Shown piece after piece: positions 8,454 to 17,439 of a DNA stretch of 64,000 bases. The stretch covers positions 30,877-94,876 of the forward strand of contig JAJRSF010000024.1 of NCBI GenBank assembly GCA_024278935.1. Reading direction: 5' to 3'. How positions within the stretch are numbered: position 1 is the stretch's first letter; each line of letters starts with the position of its first letter. The translations under genes and the position numbers were made by a program. The notes beneath the pieces were generated by a model. That model was not told the DNA's origin. It ran no database searches and was given only the letters and a program-made list of their open reading frames with translations. Source of the stretch: Candidatus Zixiibacteriota bacterium. Its GTDB lineage: Bacteria; Zixibacteria; MSB-5A5; GN15; FEB-12.

Positions 8454-9045
8454 AAATCAACGGGGCTTTACACTCATAGAAATGTTGATAGCGGTTGCTT
8501 TATCCGGTATTATAATTTCCGGTGGTTTTAGTTTTTATTCAAAGATGCAAGACCAAACAACAGTACAAATTGAAATGTCTAATATTCAAAATATTGCTCG
8601 CTCAAGTATTGAAGATATTTCTACAACATTACGCCAAGCAGGATATAAACTTGATGGTCATGAACCGTATGAGATAAACGGCGATAGTTTGATGATATTT
8701 TACAGTATGTATGACGAAGTTGATACTGTTTCATATTTTCTAGCAAGTAGTTCTAATGTTAGTGGATTTGACGACGACGACGACGATGATGATGATGACA
8801 ACGACGACGATGATGATGATGAAAGTTCTGAAAAAAATACATATTTTCTTATGAAAGGTTGTTCTTATAGTTCTACCTCGATTTATGCTGACAATATTGT
8901 CTCTATAAATTTCGAATCGATAGAAGATAATATTATAAAAATCACAATAAAAACTCAATCAGAATATCAAGATGAATCTTATAATGCCAACAATGGTTAC
9001 CGAGACTGGACATTATCAGAAACAGTCTGTATCAGAAATATTTAG
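8440..9045 (+). CDS. PilW-like minor pilin with poly-Asp tract
   Basis: The N-terminus QRGFTLIEMLIAV is a canonical prepilin cleavage site and transmembrane/polymerisation helix. The C-terminal part resembles PilW-type minor pilins. Residues 111-127 are 17 almost pure Asp (ten Asp, one Asn, six Asp), encoded by GAC/GAT repeats. The ATG at 8440 is preceded by AAAAGG; the in-frame GTG at 8431 is less likely. It lies between the PilV-like and PilX-like genes. The acidic run could bind divalent cations or form a flexible loop; this is inference. Confidence 0.82.
   Translation: MCTIKNQRGFTLIEMLIAVALSGIIISGGFSFYSKMQDQTTVQIEMSNIQNIARSSIEDISTTLRQAGYKLDGHEPYEINGDSLMIFYSMYDEVDTVSYFLASSSNVSGFDDDDDDDDDDNDDDDDDESSEKNTYFLMKGCSYSSTSIYADNIVSINFESIEDNIIKITIKTQSEYQDESYNANNGYRDWTLSETVCIRNI
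8770..8820 (+). repeat. GAY trinucleotide repeat coding for poly-Asp
   Basis: Seventeen consecutive codons are GAC, GAT or one AAC, in blocks (five GAC, four GAT, GAC, AAC, three GAC-type, then GAT). Such repeats can change length in multiples of three bases without breaking the frame. Confidence 0.9.
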
Positions 9046-9054
9046 GAGGAAGAG

Positions 9055-10218
9055 ATGAAAAAAATATTTTCAAATAGAGGTTCTGCTTTATTAACAGTTC
9101 TTGCCCTTATGGGAATAATCTCACTGGTTGCAATTACTGCTGTTGACCAGGCAACGACCGATGTTGAGTTGTCATACAATCAACTGCATTCCGACCAAGC
9201 ATTTTATATTGCCGAAGCGGGTCTAAAACAAGCACTGGCAAAAATATCTGAGAACCCGGCATGGGACTCAGGATTTACAGATATTGATTATGAAGGCGGT
9301 TCTTTTACTGTGTTGTATATCGACAATACAGTGGATTCGGCATTGATTGATACAATAATTATCAGGTCCTTTGCAACGGTGAAAGAAAGCCGAGGAGGAG
9401 TTGAAACTTGGTTGGTGCCATTAGAGTTTAACCCTTTTAAATATGCGATGTATGGTGATGAAGTTATTGATATAAGAAATAGTATGTCAACCGACTCGTA
9501 CAACTCCGATTCGGGAGCCTATGTAGCAACGGTTCTTAACGAAGGTGGTAGTATCGGTTCAAATGGCGATGTAATTGTTAAAAATGGAGCAACTGTGAGT
9601 GGTGATGCGATTACATCACTAGACGGTGGCTTAGACATCAATGCAGGTGCTATCATTGTAGGTGATACAAGTTCTACTGCACCAGTACATGATCTTGAAC
9701 TTATCCCTCAATCTGAATATGATTGGGCAGAAGCGACCAGTATCGCATCAACAGGGATTAGCGGAACGTATGATTATGATCCGGTTACAAAATCATTTGA
9801 CGCCAAGGATGGCGATGTCGTATTAACGAGTGGGGTTTATTATTTCTCATCAATTGTTCTTAGTAAAGATGCTGCCTTAACTCTTGCCCCAGATGCTGAA
9901 GTGACTATTTATATAACAGGTGATATTGAGATTAAAAATTCAGGTGACATAAATGACGGTGGGACACCATCGGATCTTACATTTTTATCACAGGGTGATT
10001 TAGTTTTAAAAAATAGCGGTACAATCTCAGCAGTTTTTTATTGCCCTGAGGGTTCTGCCGATTTAAGGAACTCATCTGACTTTTATGGATCAATTATCGC
10101 CAATGATATTATCGCACATAATAGTGCCGGATTTCATTATGACCGTGAATTAGATAGCTATAGGAGAACATCGCAGATATATAAAGATCAAATTGCTTGG
10201 AAGGAAGTTTATTTCTAA
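9055..10218 (+). CDS. PilX-like pilus assembly protein with polymer-forming C-terminal domain
   Basis: The first 60 residues form the PilX N-terminal domain: short leader, hydrophobic helix (ALLTVLALMGIISLVAITA) and the conserved DQAFYIAEAGLKQAL segment. The rest (about 120-387) is a repetitive beta-rich domain (IYITGDIEIKNSGDI, GDLVLKNSG, GSADLRNSS) resembling the DUF7305/bactofilin-like C-terminus of many PilX-type proteins. A strong site, AGGAGG, lies upstream of the ATG. It is the last gene of the operon, which ends at the hairpin at 10246. It likely localises to the pilus base or outside the inner membrane. Confidence 0.82.
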   Translation: MKKIFSNRGSALLTVLALMGIISLVAITAVDQATTDVELSYNQLHSDQAFYIAEAGLKQALAKISENPAWDSGFTDIDYEGGSFTVLYIDNTVDSALIDTIIIRSFATVKESRGGVETWLVPLEFNPFKYAMYGDEVIDIRNSMSTDSYNSDSGAYVATVLNEGGSIGSNGDVIVKNGATVSGDAITSLDGGLDINAGAIIVGDTSSTAPVHDLELIPQSEYDWAEATSIASTGISGTYDYDPVTKSFDAKDGDVVLTSGVYYFSSIVLSKDAALTLAPDAEVTIYITGDIEIKNSGDINDGGTPSDLTFLSQGDLVLKNSGTISAVFYCPEGSADLRNSSDFYGSIIANDIIAHNSAGFHYDRELDSYRRTSQIYKDQIAWKEVYF

Positions 10219-10245
10219 GGAGGAATACAAAAACAGTTAGTTATA

Positions 10246-10278
10246 AAAGGCGGAACAATTTATGTTCCGCCTTTATTT
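10246..10278. terminator. Strong hairpin terminator, shared by convergent genes
   Basis: AAAGGCGGAACA (10246-10257) and TGTTCCGCCTTT (10263-10274) form a perfect 12-base stem with a five-base loop. It lies between the pilin operon (plus) and the DUF4242 gene (minus). A/T-rich flanks on both sides suggest it can work in both directions. Confidence 0.85.
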
Positions 10279-10308
10279 ATCGTAACAAATAAAAGTTTGC
10301 ATTTAAAT

Positions 10309-10581
10309 CTATTCGGCAGTAGTTGGAGAGATAATGGTTTTCACTTCTGAAACTGCGTTTGCCGGGAAGCCACCTTTGGCAGCATGTTCACGTACCATCT
10401 GTTCGTTTTCAGCAGTATAGACACAGTAGATTTTATCAGCAGTTACATAGCTGTGATCCCATTGGATCTTAGGTCCGAGTTCCTGAAGGACGCTGCAGGA
10501 TTTTTGCGCGACACCTTTTAGATCAGCAGCAGATAAATTTCCCGCTCCCGGTATTTCTCTTTCGATTACATACTTAGGCAT
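10309..10581 (-). CDS. DUF4242 (SCO4226-like) small protein
   Basis: The 90-residue product matches the DUF4242 pattern: MPKYVIEREIPGAG at the start, the central WDHSYVTADKIYCVYTAEN segment and REHAAKGGFPAN near the end. The family has a ferredoxin-like dimeric alpha/beta fold; one member was described as a nickel-binding protein, but the function here is unknown. The ATG at 10581 has AGGAGC eight bases upstream. It is monocistronic and ends at the shared terminator. Confidence 0.88.
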   Translation of the reverse strand: MPKYVIEREIPGAGNLSAADLKGVAQKSCSVLQELGPKIQWDHSYVTADKIYCVYTAENEQMVREHAAKGGFPANAVSEVKTIISPTTAE

Positions 10582-10715
10582 ACTATGCTCCTTGTTTTGT
10601 TAGATAAATGTAAGATTAGTTATTCATAGAAAAATAACAGGGCTGAGGAACAATGTCAACGGGTATTATGGATAAATTTGATTCATCTTGCCCACTTTCA
10701 CATGTTTCTATTTAG

Positions 10716-11603
10716 TTATTGAGCCGGGAGATGATCGGGGTCGGAGTCTTTGAGCATTTGTAAAAAGTTGACTGTGCCAGCCCCAAAGTATGCTTCGGGA
10801 CGATGGAAGGCTTTATCTTTGAGTGCTTTATCAACCGTTATAAATTTGTAACCCAACTCTTTAATCGCACCGAGCATTTCATCAAGAAAGACAGCGTTGA
10901 TTCGATTGGCACGAAGTTTCAAAATTTGTTTGCAGGGACGGTTCAAAATTTCTTTTGACAATTTTTCCGATGCTTCGATTTCATCGAGAACATGATTGAT
11001 ATATTCATTCATTAAAGCAAAATAATCAGTTGTGTCCGGTTCTTTCCCCATTTTATCTAGAGACATATTATAAAGGTAATCTTCGATGACAACAGTAGCG
11101 GGTACAACATGTAATTGTTTGGAATCTAAATATAGGGAAAGCTGTTTTTTCTTTTCGGAACTGTTACCGTAATGTAGATATGGATATCTAAAATATTTTT
11201 GCTTCTGTCCAAAACCTTTAATCATCGGCTCGAGTTCTTTTTCGCCATGGATCAGATCATCAATAAATTGCGAGATGCCAAGCTGGTTAAAATCCTGATT
11301 GGAATAGGTCATGTTCCCAAGGGTATGACCACTATTGAGCCATTCACCTAAGATATCAAACGATTCATTGACCTGATCGCCAACGACAAAGCCGATAGCT
11401 TTCACCTCATATTTTTTTAACGCCTGCAATATCAGATAGGTTATGGCATCACGGTCGACATCCTGGAAAGAAACTGCTACCGGAAGTTCATCAAAAGAAA
11501 TACAGATTTCTTTTTTTGCTTTTTTCTTATTTGACTTATCCGCGGCAGAGCTGGTTGGCACACTTAAAATAAAGATGAGAAGTAACAGTATAATTTTTTT
11601 CAT
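10716..11603 (-). CDS. Secreted NodB-fold protein with an altered metal site
   Basis: After a signal peptide (residues 1-20) and a Lys-rich stretch, the protein follows the carbohydrate esterase 4 / polysaccharide deacetylase pattern: motif 1 at 36-41, GHTLGN at 92-97 and motif 3 FRYPYLHYG. However, motif 1 reads SFDELP instead of TFDDGP, and motif 2 reads MTYSN instead of H(S/T)xxH. The metal-binding Asp-His-His set is therefore Glu-Met-Asn. Either it is a non-catalytic sugar-binding relative or it uses another chemistry. It lies seven bases downstream of pyruvate kinase, so probably in its operon, although nothing links the functions. Confidence 0.78.
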   Translation of the reverse strand: MKKIILLLLIFILSVPTSSAADKSNKKKAKKEICISFDELPVAVSFQDVDRDAITYLILQALKKYEVKAIGFVVGDQVNESFDILGEWLNSGHTLGNMTYSNQDFNQLGISQFIDDLIHGEKELEPMIKGFGQKQKYFRYPYLHYGNSSEKKKQLSLYLDSKQLHVVPATVVIEDYLYNMSLDKMGKEPDTTDYFALMNEYINHVLDEIEASEKLSKEILNRPCKQILKLRANRINAVFLDEMLGAIKELGYKFITVDKALKDKAFHRPEAYFGAGTVNFLQMLKDSDPDHLPAQ

Positions 11604-11610
11604 TTTAACT

Positions 11611-13029
11611 CTACTTTGTAATTTTATGAATCATCATAAAGTTGGTCCCGACGTTAACATCAAAAGGAAGTCCACCGGTGATGATTACATCATCATTCAG
11701 AGTTACCAACTTGTGAGAGAGTCCAGCTTTCTGCACAGTGTTCACCATCTTGCGAAATGAATTTGGTTTTTTCACCAGCACGGGATAGACCGAGCGAAGT
11801 AAGGTAAGTTTGGCGAGGACTCTTGTGTTATATGTCAGAGCAACGATTCTTTGAGGAGGAAATAGATTAGAAATAAGTCCGGCGGTAAAACCTGTAGATG
11901 TAAAAGCAAAAATAGCTTTTGACTCAAATTCTAATTGTATAGAACTCACCGAAGATGCAATCGCATGGGTCACCGCTGACTTAATAAAATAACGATCGAT
12001 ATGAGGAGCAGCTTTGTGATGTTTGGTAAAGTTTTCTGAACTCTCAGCAATTCGAGCCATTGTCTGCACTGTTTCAAGAGCATACTCCCCGGTGGCAGTT
12101 TCCGCAGATAGCATAACGGCATCGACAAAATCAAAGACTGCTGTGGCAACATCGTTTACCTCGGCTCTTGTCGCTCTCGGAGCAAAACGCATCGACTCAA
12201 GCATCTGGGTTGCAACAATCACCGGTTTATGGTGATGATTGGCGAGTCTTATAATTTTTTTCTGAAGTTGCGGAAGGTCTTCAAACGGGAGTTCGACACC
12301 TAGGTCACCTCGGGCAACCATGACGCCATCGGCAAGAAGCATTATGTTTTCGATATCCTCGATAGCTTCTTTTTTCTCAAGCTTAGCAATGATATGTTGA
12401 TCACCGCCGAATTTTTTCAGTAATTTACGTGCTTGAATTATATCATCACCTGAGCGTACAAATGATAGTGCTATAAAGTCTGCGTTGCAGGCACACGCTG
12501 TTTCGATATCTACGATATCTTTTTTTGTAATTGTCGGAATCTTAATATCTGAGTCAGGCAGGTTGATACCTTTGCCCGGGAGAATGACACCATCGTTCAT
12601 GATTTCTAATTCAATTTCCTGCTTAGAACATTTCAAAACTTTTAAACTAATGTTTCCATCATCAATAAAAACCCGTTCGTTTTTTTTGACCGATGCGATA
12701 ATTACAGGATGGTTGACGGCAACAATTCGTTTATCAATGTTTGTCTTACCAGTGGTGAGGATTATGCTCTCACCTTTTTTTATTGGCAGCTCTCCCTCAA
12801 AACGGTCGAGTCGCAGTTTAGGACCTGAAATATCAAATAGAATGCCGATCGGAAATAATGAACCGACGGTACCTTTGCGAATCACATTGACAGCTTTTTT
12901 AAAATCTGCTTCTACTCCATGGGAACAGTTTACTCTAAAAACATTAACGCCCTCATCGACAAGTTGTCTCACTTTGGAACTACTTGCTATTGCGGGACCG
13001 TAGGTAGCTATAATTTTAGTCTTTTTCAT
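11611..13029 (-). CDS. pyk: Pyruvate kinase
   Basis: The enzyme transfers phosphate from phosphoenolpyruvate to ADP in the last step of glycolysis. The 472-residue length is standard. Visible family motifs are TKIIATYGPA at the N-terminus, VFRVNCSHG (a variant of the usual FRLNFSHG), the catalytic-lysine region HIIAKLEKKEA, MVARGDLGVE, ATQMLESM and DAVMLSAETATGEY. The C-terminal regulatory domain is present. The start is ATG at 13029; no strong ribosome-binding site was seen. Confidence 0.95.
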   Translation of the reverse strand: MKKTKIIATYGPAIASSSKVRQLVDEGVNVFRVNCSHGVEADFKKAVNVIRKGTVGSLFPIGILFDISGPKLRLDRFEGELPIKKGESIILTTGKTNIDKRIVAVNHPVIIASVKKNERVFIDDGNISLKVLKCSKQEIELEIMNDGVILPGKGINLPDSDIKIPTITKKDIVDIETACACNADFIALSFVRSGDDIIQARKLLKKFGGDQHIIAKLEKKEAIEDIENIMLLADGVMVARGDLGVELPFEDLPQLQKKIIRLANHHHKPVIVATQMLESMRFAPRATRAEVNDVATAVFDFVDAVMLSAETATGEYALETVQTMARIAESSENFTKHHKAAPHIDRYFIKSAVTHAIASSVSSIQLEFESKAIFAFTSTGFTAGLISNLFPPQRIVALTYNTRVLAKLTLLRSVYPVLVKKPNSFRKMVNTVQKAGLSHKLVTLNDDVIITGGLPFDVNVGTNFMMIHKITK

Positions 13030-13139
13030 ACTGTATTGAGTAGCATCTATTTAGGAGTAAATCAACAAAAAACAACCACTCGCAGTAGGAATAATGTGGA
13101 TAAACACTAAAGCTCTGACTGTTTCATCCGATAAAAATA

Positions 13140-14078
13140 ATGTACCAAATTGAAACAACTGAATGCAAGAAACTCTCAAGGAGAGAAATTGTGGAAACTT
13201 TACTACAAAATAAAAGTCGGTTTATTCCCGATTATACATTGTTGTCGTCAGAAACTAATCTGAATTTTGATTCGTTATTATGGCACCTTGCTTTATATAA
13301 GAATTTTTCAAAAGAAGATTGCAACATGATACAATCATTTATTCCAAAACATTGTTCCCTGTTTATAAAATCTGAAAATAGTTTTTTATTCCGTTCAGGT
13401 TCTTTTGATGCTATTAACGACTCTTTGAAATCAGAAATTCAATACGCTTACGATGCGACCTACGCCCAACAGATTATGACAGCGGAGAATGGTCTTATGA
13501 GAGTTCTCACTGTTCCGTTTACCGAAAATATTCTTATTGGCTTGGTATCGCCGTCCGGTTTATTTCAGACATCTGAGATTGAAGATATCTTTTTGCATAA
13601 GCTTCATGTCGCTCGGAATAGATATAACGAAATTTTGCGAGCTGTTACTGAGATGCAAAAAATCACCAAACATACCGACCCTATAATAATCATTAATCGT
13701 TCGGACAATCAACTACTCACTTGCAATATAACTGCACTTACCTTTTTTAATCTCTCACAAAAAAGTTTATTAGATACAAATCTACAGAACTTACACAAAA
13801 ATTATCCGAAAGCATCGAAGAGAAAAATTCATATTCGTAACTGCGTCGTTGGGAATACTGATTGTTCGCTTGTGCAGTTTACATTGAAAAATTCCGATTC
13901 ATTTCATGTTGAGACAATCACGCAAGAGTTACAAACTCACGCAGATTATTTGTTTCAGTTTTATAAAGAAATACAAAAAGATAACAATATAAAATCAGAT
14001 TCTTTTGATGCTTCTTTTATAGAGCTTGAAAGATGTTGTCTTGAAATTAAAAAGTTACGCAGCAAAGAAGAAAAATAA
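13140..14078 (+). CDS. GAF/PAS-like sensory protein of a regulatory cassette
   Basis: The 312-residue soluble protein has a GAF-like half (about 40-165) and a PAS-like segment starting DPIIIINRSDNQLL and continuing ALTFFNLSQKSLLDTN (about 180-225), followed by a charged helical end. There is no kinase, transmitter or output domain, so it probably works by protein contact. It lies 27 bases before a degenerate sigma-54-activator-like gene and two genes before a GAF protein, on the same strand. Partner of that ATPase is the likely role, by inference from position. Confidence 0.6.
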   Translation: MYQIETTECKKLSRREIVETLLQNKSRFIPDYTLLSSETNLNFDSLLWHLALYKNFSKEDCNMIQSFIPKHCSLFIKSENSFLFRSGSFDAINDSLKSEIQYAYDATYAQQIMTAENGLMRVLTVPFTENILIGLVSPSGLFQTSEIEDIFLHKLHVARNRYNEILRAVTEMQKITKHTDPIIIINRSDNQLLTCNITALTFFNLSQKSLLDTNLQNLHKNYPKASKRKIHIRNCVVGNTDCSLVQFTLKNSDSFHVETITQELQTHADYLFQFYKEIQKDNNIKSDSFDASFIELERCCLEIKKLRSKEEK

Positions 14079-14105
14079 TAATTATAAACATATTGGAAAG
14101 AACAA

Positions 14106-15467
14106 ATGCAGTCACACATTAAGATACTTACCGTAAATCTAAGGGTTGAGCTTTCTAAAAAACTTCTGGATAATATTTCAGAAAGCCAATACACAATTAC
14201 AATGGTTGATTCTTTATACGCACAATCAACAACAAACATGCTCGAAAAATACAACGTTGTGTTAGTGCAAACCGATAACGATCAATATTCTGCAGATCGG
14301 CTTTCATCGTTTTGTACAAGTAATCCGTTTATCGAAATTATCGGGGTGCAATCATCAAGCGATGAAACACAGCATTCATTTATACAAGCAGGTCTGTTTG
14401 ATCTGATTACTGAGAGCTGTTCGCAAGATGAGTTGACAATGGTTCTGCTTAAAGCAGCAAAGGCTCAAAAGAGCAAGTCCGAGTTGTCAGTATTAAAACA
14501 GTTTGTCGCTATGAATTACGGTTTTGACAATCTTGTTGGCGACTCAAAACAGGTGAAAATTTTAAGAGATAAAATGCAAAAAGTATCTCCTACAGACATT
14601 TCAGTTTTAATCACAGGTCCTTCCGGTTCAGGGAAATCACTTGCGGCGAAAATTATCCATCATCATTCGTACAGAAGAAAAAAACAGTTTGTTGTGCTTG
14701 ATACTGTCTCTACCCCGACTCCAATATTTGATGAAATCCTTTTTGGAGATGGAACTGCTCAAAATCTTTCTCTTCTTGAAAAAGCTGACAGAGGCACACT
14801 TTTTATAAAAGACATTCATCTGCTTTCATTGACAACTCAACAAAAACTAACTCAGTTTATGCATACGAATCGGTTAGAACATTCTGCCAACGGGAAAACG
14901 TTGTCGGTACGGTTTCTTTCCACATCTAACCACAACTTACAAAATTTAGTAAACTCGGGTGCATTTGAAAAAGAACTTTATCATCTGTTGAGTGAAGTCT
15001 CGATTTCGATCCCAGCACTCCGCGACAGACTTGATGATATAGAATCACTATCGGAATATTTTATCCGAAATATTTCTCATGCGACAAACCGACCAATGTT
15101 CTCGTTTAGCAGGACAGCACTTGAACTACTTTACAGTCATCACTGGTCTGAAAATATCAGAGAGCTTGAGAACATTATCAAAAGAGCGGCTACGCTTTGC
15201 CGTACATCGCAGATTGAAGAAAGCGATATACTTTTTATTGAATCAGCAAACAGGTCATCGTCGACAAGTAGATTCACAGTCGACATGAGTGCCGATCAGG
15301 GTAATGGGATTCTTGATGAAGGACAGCGGTCTCTCATCGTGAAAACTCTCAATGATAACAATTGGAATTTTACACAGACGGCACAAGAACTTGGTATAGG
15401 CAGAACTACTCTTTGGCGTAAAGTTAAAAAGTATAACCTCAAAAAAGAGTCGACAGAACTTGTCTGA
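14106..15467 (+). CDS. Degenerate NtrC-family AAA+ regulator
   Basis: The order is a receiver-like N-terminal domain (1-120), an AAA+ domain (about 140-375) and a Fis-type helix-turn-helix (WNFTQTAQELGIGRTTLWRKV). Walker A is intact (GPSGSGKS, 171-178). The sigma-54-contacting GAFTGA loop is absent (the stretch reads LFGDGTAQNLSLLEKADRG), and Walker B reads GTLFIKDI instead of GTLFLDEI. The receiver lacks an obvious phospho-acceptor Asp (VVLVQTDND). It probably binds DNA but cannot remodel sigma-54 polymerase, so it may act as a repressor or scaffold. Confidence 0.8.
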   Translation: MQSHIKILTVNLRVELSKKLLDNISESQYTITMVDSLYAQSTTNMLEKYNVVLVQTDNDQYSADRLSSFCTSNPFIEIIGVQSSSDETQHSFIQAGLFDLITESCSQDELTMVLLKAAKAQKSKSELSVLKQFVAMNYGFDNLVGDSKQVKILRDKMQKVSPTDISVLITGPSGSGKSLAAKIIHHHSYRRKKQFVVLDTVSTPTPIFDEILFGDGTAQNLSLLEKADRGTLFIKDIHLLSLTTQQKLTQFMHTNRLEHSANGKTLSVRFLSTSNHNLQNLVNSGAFEKELYHLLSEVSISIPALRDRLDDIESLSEYFIRNISHATNRPMFSFSRTALELLYSHHWSENIRELENIIKRAATLCRTSQIEESDILFIESANRSSSTSRFTVDMSADQGNGILDEGQRSLIVKTLNDNNWNFTQTAQELGIGRTTLWRKVKKYNLKKESTELV

Positions 15468-15484
15468 TAGATAGGATTGATATA

Positions 15485-16006
15485 ATGATTTCAAATCGTA
15501 GCTATTTATCGGAAGAAAGAGATTTGTCATTTAATTTTGAATCGGAACTACCACAAAAGGCTAATATCTCTGAGATATTTTGCGAAATAACGAGACGGCT
15601 TTTAGTAAATTTTGACATTAACAAAGGTGTCTTGGTTGTTCGTAATCAATCGGAGAATTCTTTTTTAGCAATTTCTACCTGGAACAATGGAGAATTTTTG
15701 GACGGTTTATCTATTTCGTTGCCTACGGCTCCATCGTTGTTTGAACAGGTCGCAAATGATGGTAATGTATTTTCTGATAGTTATGCGGGAATATTTTCCG
15801 GTAACTTTTTTGAGAAAAAATTACTTCTTGACCATAATAGTCGGTCGTATGTTTTGCATCCTCTCAAACATGAGGGAATTATAATCGGTATGATTGGTTA
15901 TAGTTCTGAAGAGGATCTTGCATTTTCTGTTTTTGAGGAAGGTGTCCTGTTGGATATTACTGCTAAGTTTGCAAAATTGATTTCTGAGAGAGAAGAAATA
16001 ATCTAA
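15485..16006 (+). CDS. GAF domain protein
   Basis: The 173-residue protein is essentially one GAF fold: helix (ISEIFCEITRRLLVNFD), strands GVLVVRNQ and FLAISTWN, then SYVLHPLKHEGIIIGMIGYSS and a closing helix. It has no output domain. It follows the NtrC-like gene by 17 bases and probably belongs to the same operon as a small-molecule sensor. AGGATT precedes the ATG. It ends six bases from the convergent mltG stop. Confidence 0.68.
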   Translation: MISNRSYLSEERDLSFNFESELPQKANISEIFCEITRRLLVNFDINKGVLVVRNQSENSFLAISTWNNGEFLDGLSISLPTAPSLFEQVANDGNVFSDSYAGIFSGNFFEKKLLLDHNSRSYVLHPLKHEGIIIGMIGYSSEEDLAFSVFEEGVLLDITAKFAKLISEREEII

Positions 16007-16012
16007 CGGTTG

Positions 16013-17002
16013 TTAGTTATCTGAACGAATTCTTCTGATTGCTCTGTTATGTTCGGCATTTGTTTTTGAAAAATAATGAGTGCCTTTATTGTCAGCCACA
16101 AAATAAAAATAGTCAGTCTGCTCTGGTGCAATCGCCGCTTTGATGGCAGCAAGCCCGGGAGAATTTATAGGTGTTGGCGGTAGACCTTTTTGCATATATG
16201 TATTGTATGGAGTTTTTTTTCGTAAATCTTTTCTATACAAGGATCTTGAGAGTCCTCCTAATCCATAAATAACAGTCGGATCCGCATCGAGTTTCATATT
16301 TATTTTCAAACGATTATGATATACAGATGATACTAATTTTCGCTCTCCGCCTACCCCGGTTTCAGATTCAACAATCGATGCCATTATAATAATTTCATCA
16401 TGCGATAAATTGTTCGGGAGGTTATCAGACCAAATATCTTTGGTTTGTGATTTATACATTGCAACGAGTTCTCTGACAACTCTTTTTTCATCGATGCCCC
16501 AAGCAAAATAATATGTCTCGGGGAAAAGGTACCCTTCTAGTGATGGCACTTCAAGCGACTGCACAAAACTTGTATCATAGGCAAGGTTTCTGACAACAGC
16601 TGAGTCAAGTTCCATACGTTTGCCAATAAGTGCGGCTGTTTCCCAAATCATGTTTCCTTCGGGGATGGTCAGTTTTATACGAAGGAAATCACCATTGGCA
16701 AGTCGTTCTAAAACTGAACGACAGGAATTTTTACCGCTGAAATCATAACGACCGGGAGTCAGCTTTTTATCTATCCCTTTAAGTTGGGCAGGGTATTTAA
16801 ACATTATTTTAGAAGTGATGACTTGGTTTTGTAATAGAGTCGAACTTATGTCTGAAAAGCTACTTCCTGATTTGATAATTAGTGTTACCGTATTATCTGC
16901 TAAATCTATTTCTTCGGTGTACATTCGGTAGCATAAGATTGAAACTACGAGTGCTATGAATAACAGTAGTATGCTAATTTTCATATATAAATTTTGAAAC
17001 AT
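16013..17002 (-). CDS. mltG: Endolytic murein transglycosylase MltG
   Basis: MltG (YceG family) cleaves nascent glycan strands in the inner membrane and sets strand length. The product has one N-terminal TM helix (about 8-26), a LysM-like segment (about 40-90), and the catalytic YceG core with SLEGYLFPETYYF, ASIVESE containing the catalytic Glu, and the LPPTPINSPG motif. The length (329) is normal. It follows ruvX with a gap of 8 bases; this neighbour pair is common in bacteria. AAGGGA precedes the ATG. Confidence 0.93.
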   Translation of the reverse strand: MFQNLYMKISILLLFIALVVSILCYRMYTEEIDLADNTVTLIIKSGSSFSDISSTLLQNQVITSKIMFKYPAQLKGIDKKLTPGRYDFSGKNSCRSVLERLANGDFLRIKLTIPEGNMIWETAALIGKRMELDSAVVRNLAYDTSFVQSLEVPSLEGYLFPETYYFAWGIDEKRVVRELVAMYKSQTKDIWSDNLPNNLSHDEIIIMASIVESETGVGGERKLVSSVYHNRLKINMKLDADPTVIYGLGGLSRSLYRKDLRKKTPYNTYMQKGLPPTPINSPGLAAIKAAIAPEQTDYFYFVADNKGTHYFSKTNAEHNRAIRRIRSDN

Positions 17003-17010
17003 GAAGTCCC

Positions 17011-17439
17011 TTATTGCTGTTCTTCTAAAAAACGTTCGAGAATAATTACTGCCGCCAGTCGGTCGATTCTTTTTTTATCTTTGCCGACTTTTTGTCCATG
17101 GGCGTGAATGATTTTGGTCGCTTCGATAGATGATGCGAATTCGTCGACTCGATAAAGTTTACCGGTGTAGGTCTCTTGGAGTTTATTTATAAACTTGTCA
17201 ATTTCAATACATTTGTCTGATTTATCGCCTGATTTCAAAAGCGGGTAGCCGAAGATAACTGCGTTTGGATTGTATTCGTCGAGAAGTTTACGAATTTTTT
17301 CGAGTGCATCTTTTTGAGACTTTACCTCGAGGGTTGTTAGTGCCGAGGCAATTATCCCCATCGGGTCTGATTTGGCAACGCCGATGCGACGACTGCCGTA
17401 GTCGATTGCTAAATATTCTTTATCGTATTGATCGTTCAT
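17011..17439 (-). CDS. ruvX: RuvX/YqgF-type RNase H-fold protein
   Basis: The 142-residue protein has the RNase H-like YqgF fold: LAIDYGSRRIGVAKSD at the N-terminus with the first catalytic Asp, AVIFGYPLLKSG (the usual reading is GLP), the acidic VDEFASS motif and a late helix containing DRLAAVIILERFL with the last Asp. Family members act in 16S rRNA 5'-end maturation and were proposed as Holliday-junction resolvases. It lies 8 bases upstream of mltG on the same transcript. An inverted repeat covers its ribosome-binding and start region. Confidence 0.92.
   Translation of the reverse strand: MNDQYDKEYLAIDYGSRRIGVAKSDPMGIIASALTTLEVKSQKDALEKIRKLLDEYNPNAVIFGYPLLKSGDKSDKCIEIDKFINKLQETYTGKLYRVDEFASSIEATKIIHAHGQKVGKDKKRIDRLAAVIILERFLEEQQ

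Noticed and set aside
10219-10245. AGGAGG ribosome-binding-like sequence right after the pilX-like stop, suggesting a fourth pilin gene
   Set aside because: No start codon or open frame follows before the terminator hairpin.
12485-13003. 172-codon plus-strand frame opposite pyruvate kinase
   Set aside because: Shadow frame of a conserved gene; composition (Ser/Ile/Pro-rich) is typical of antisense reading.
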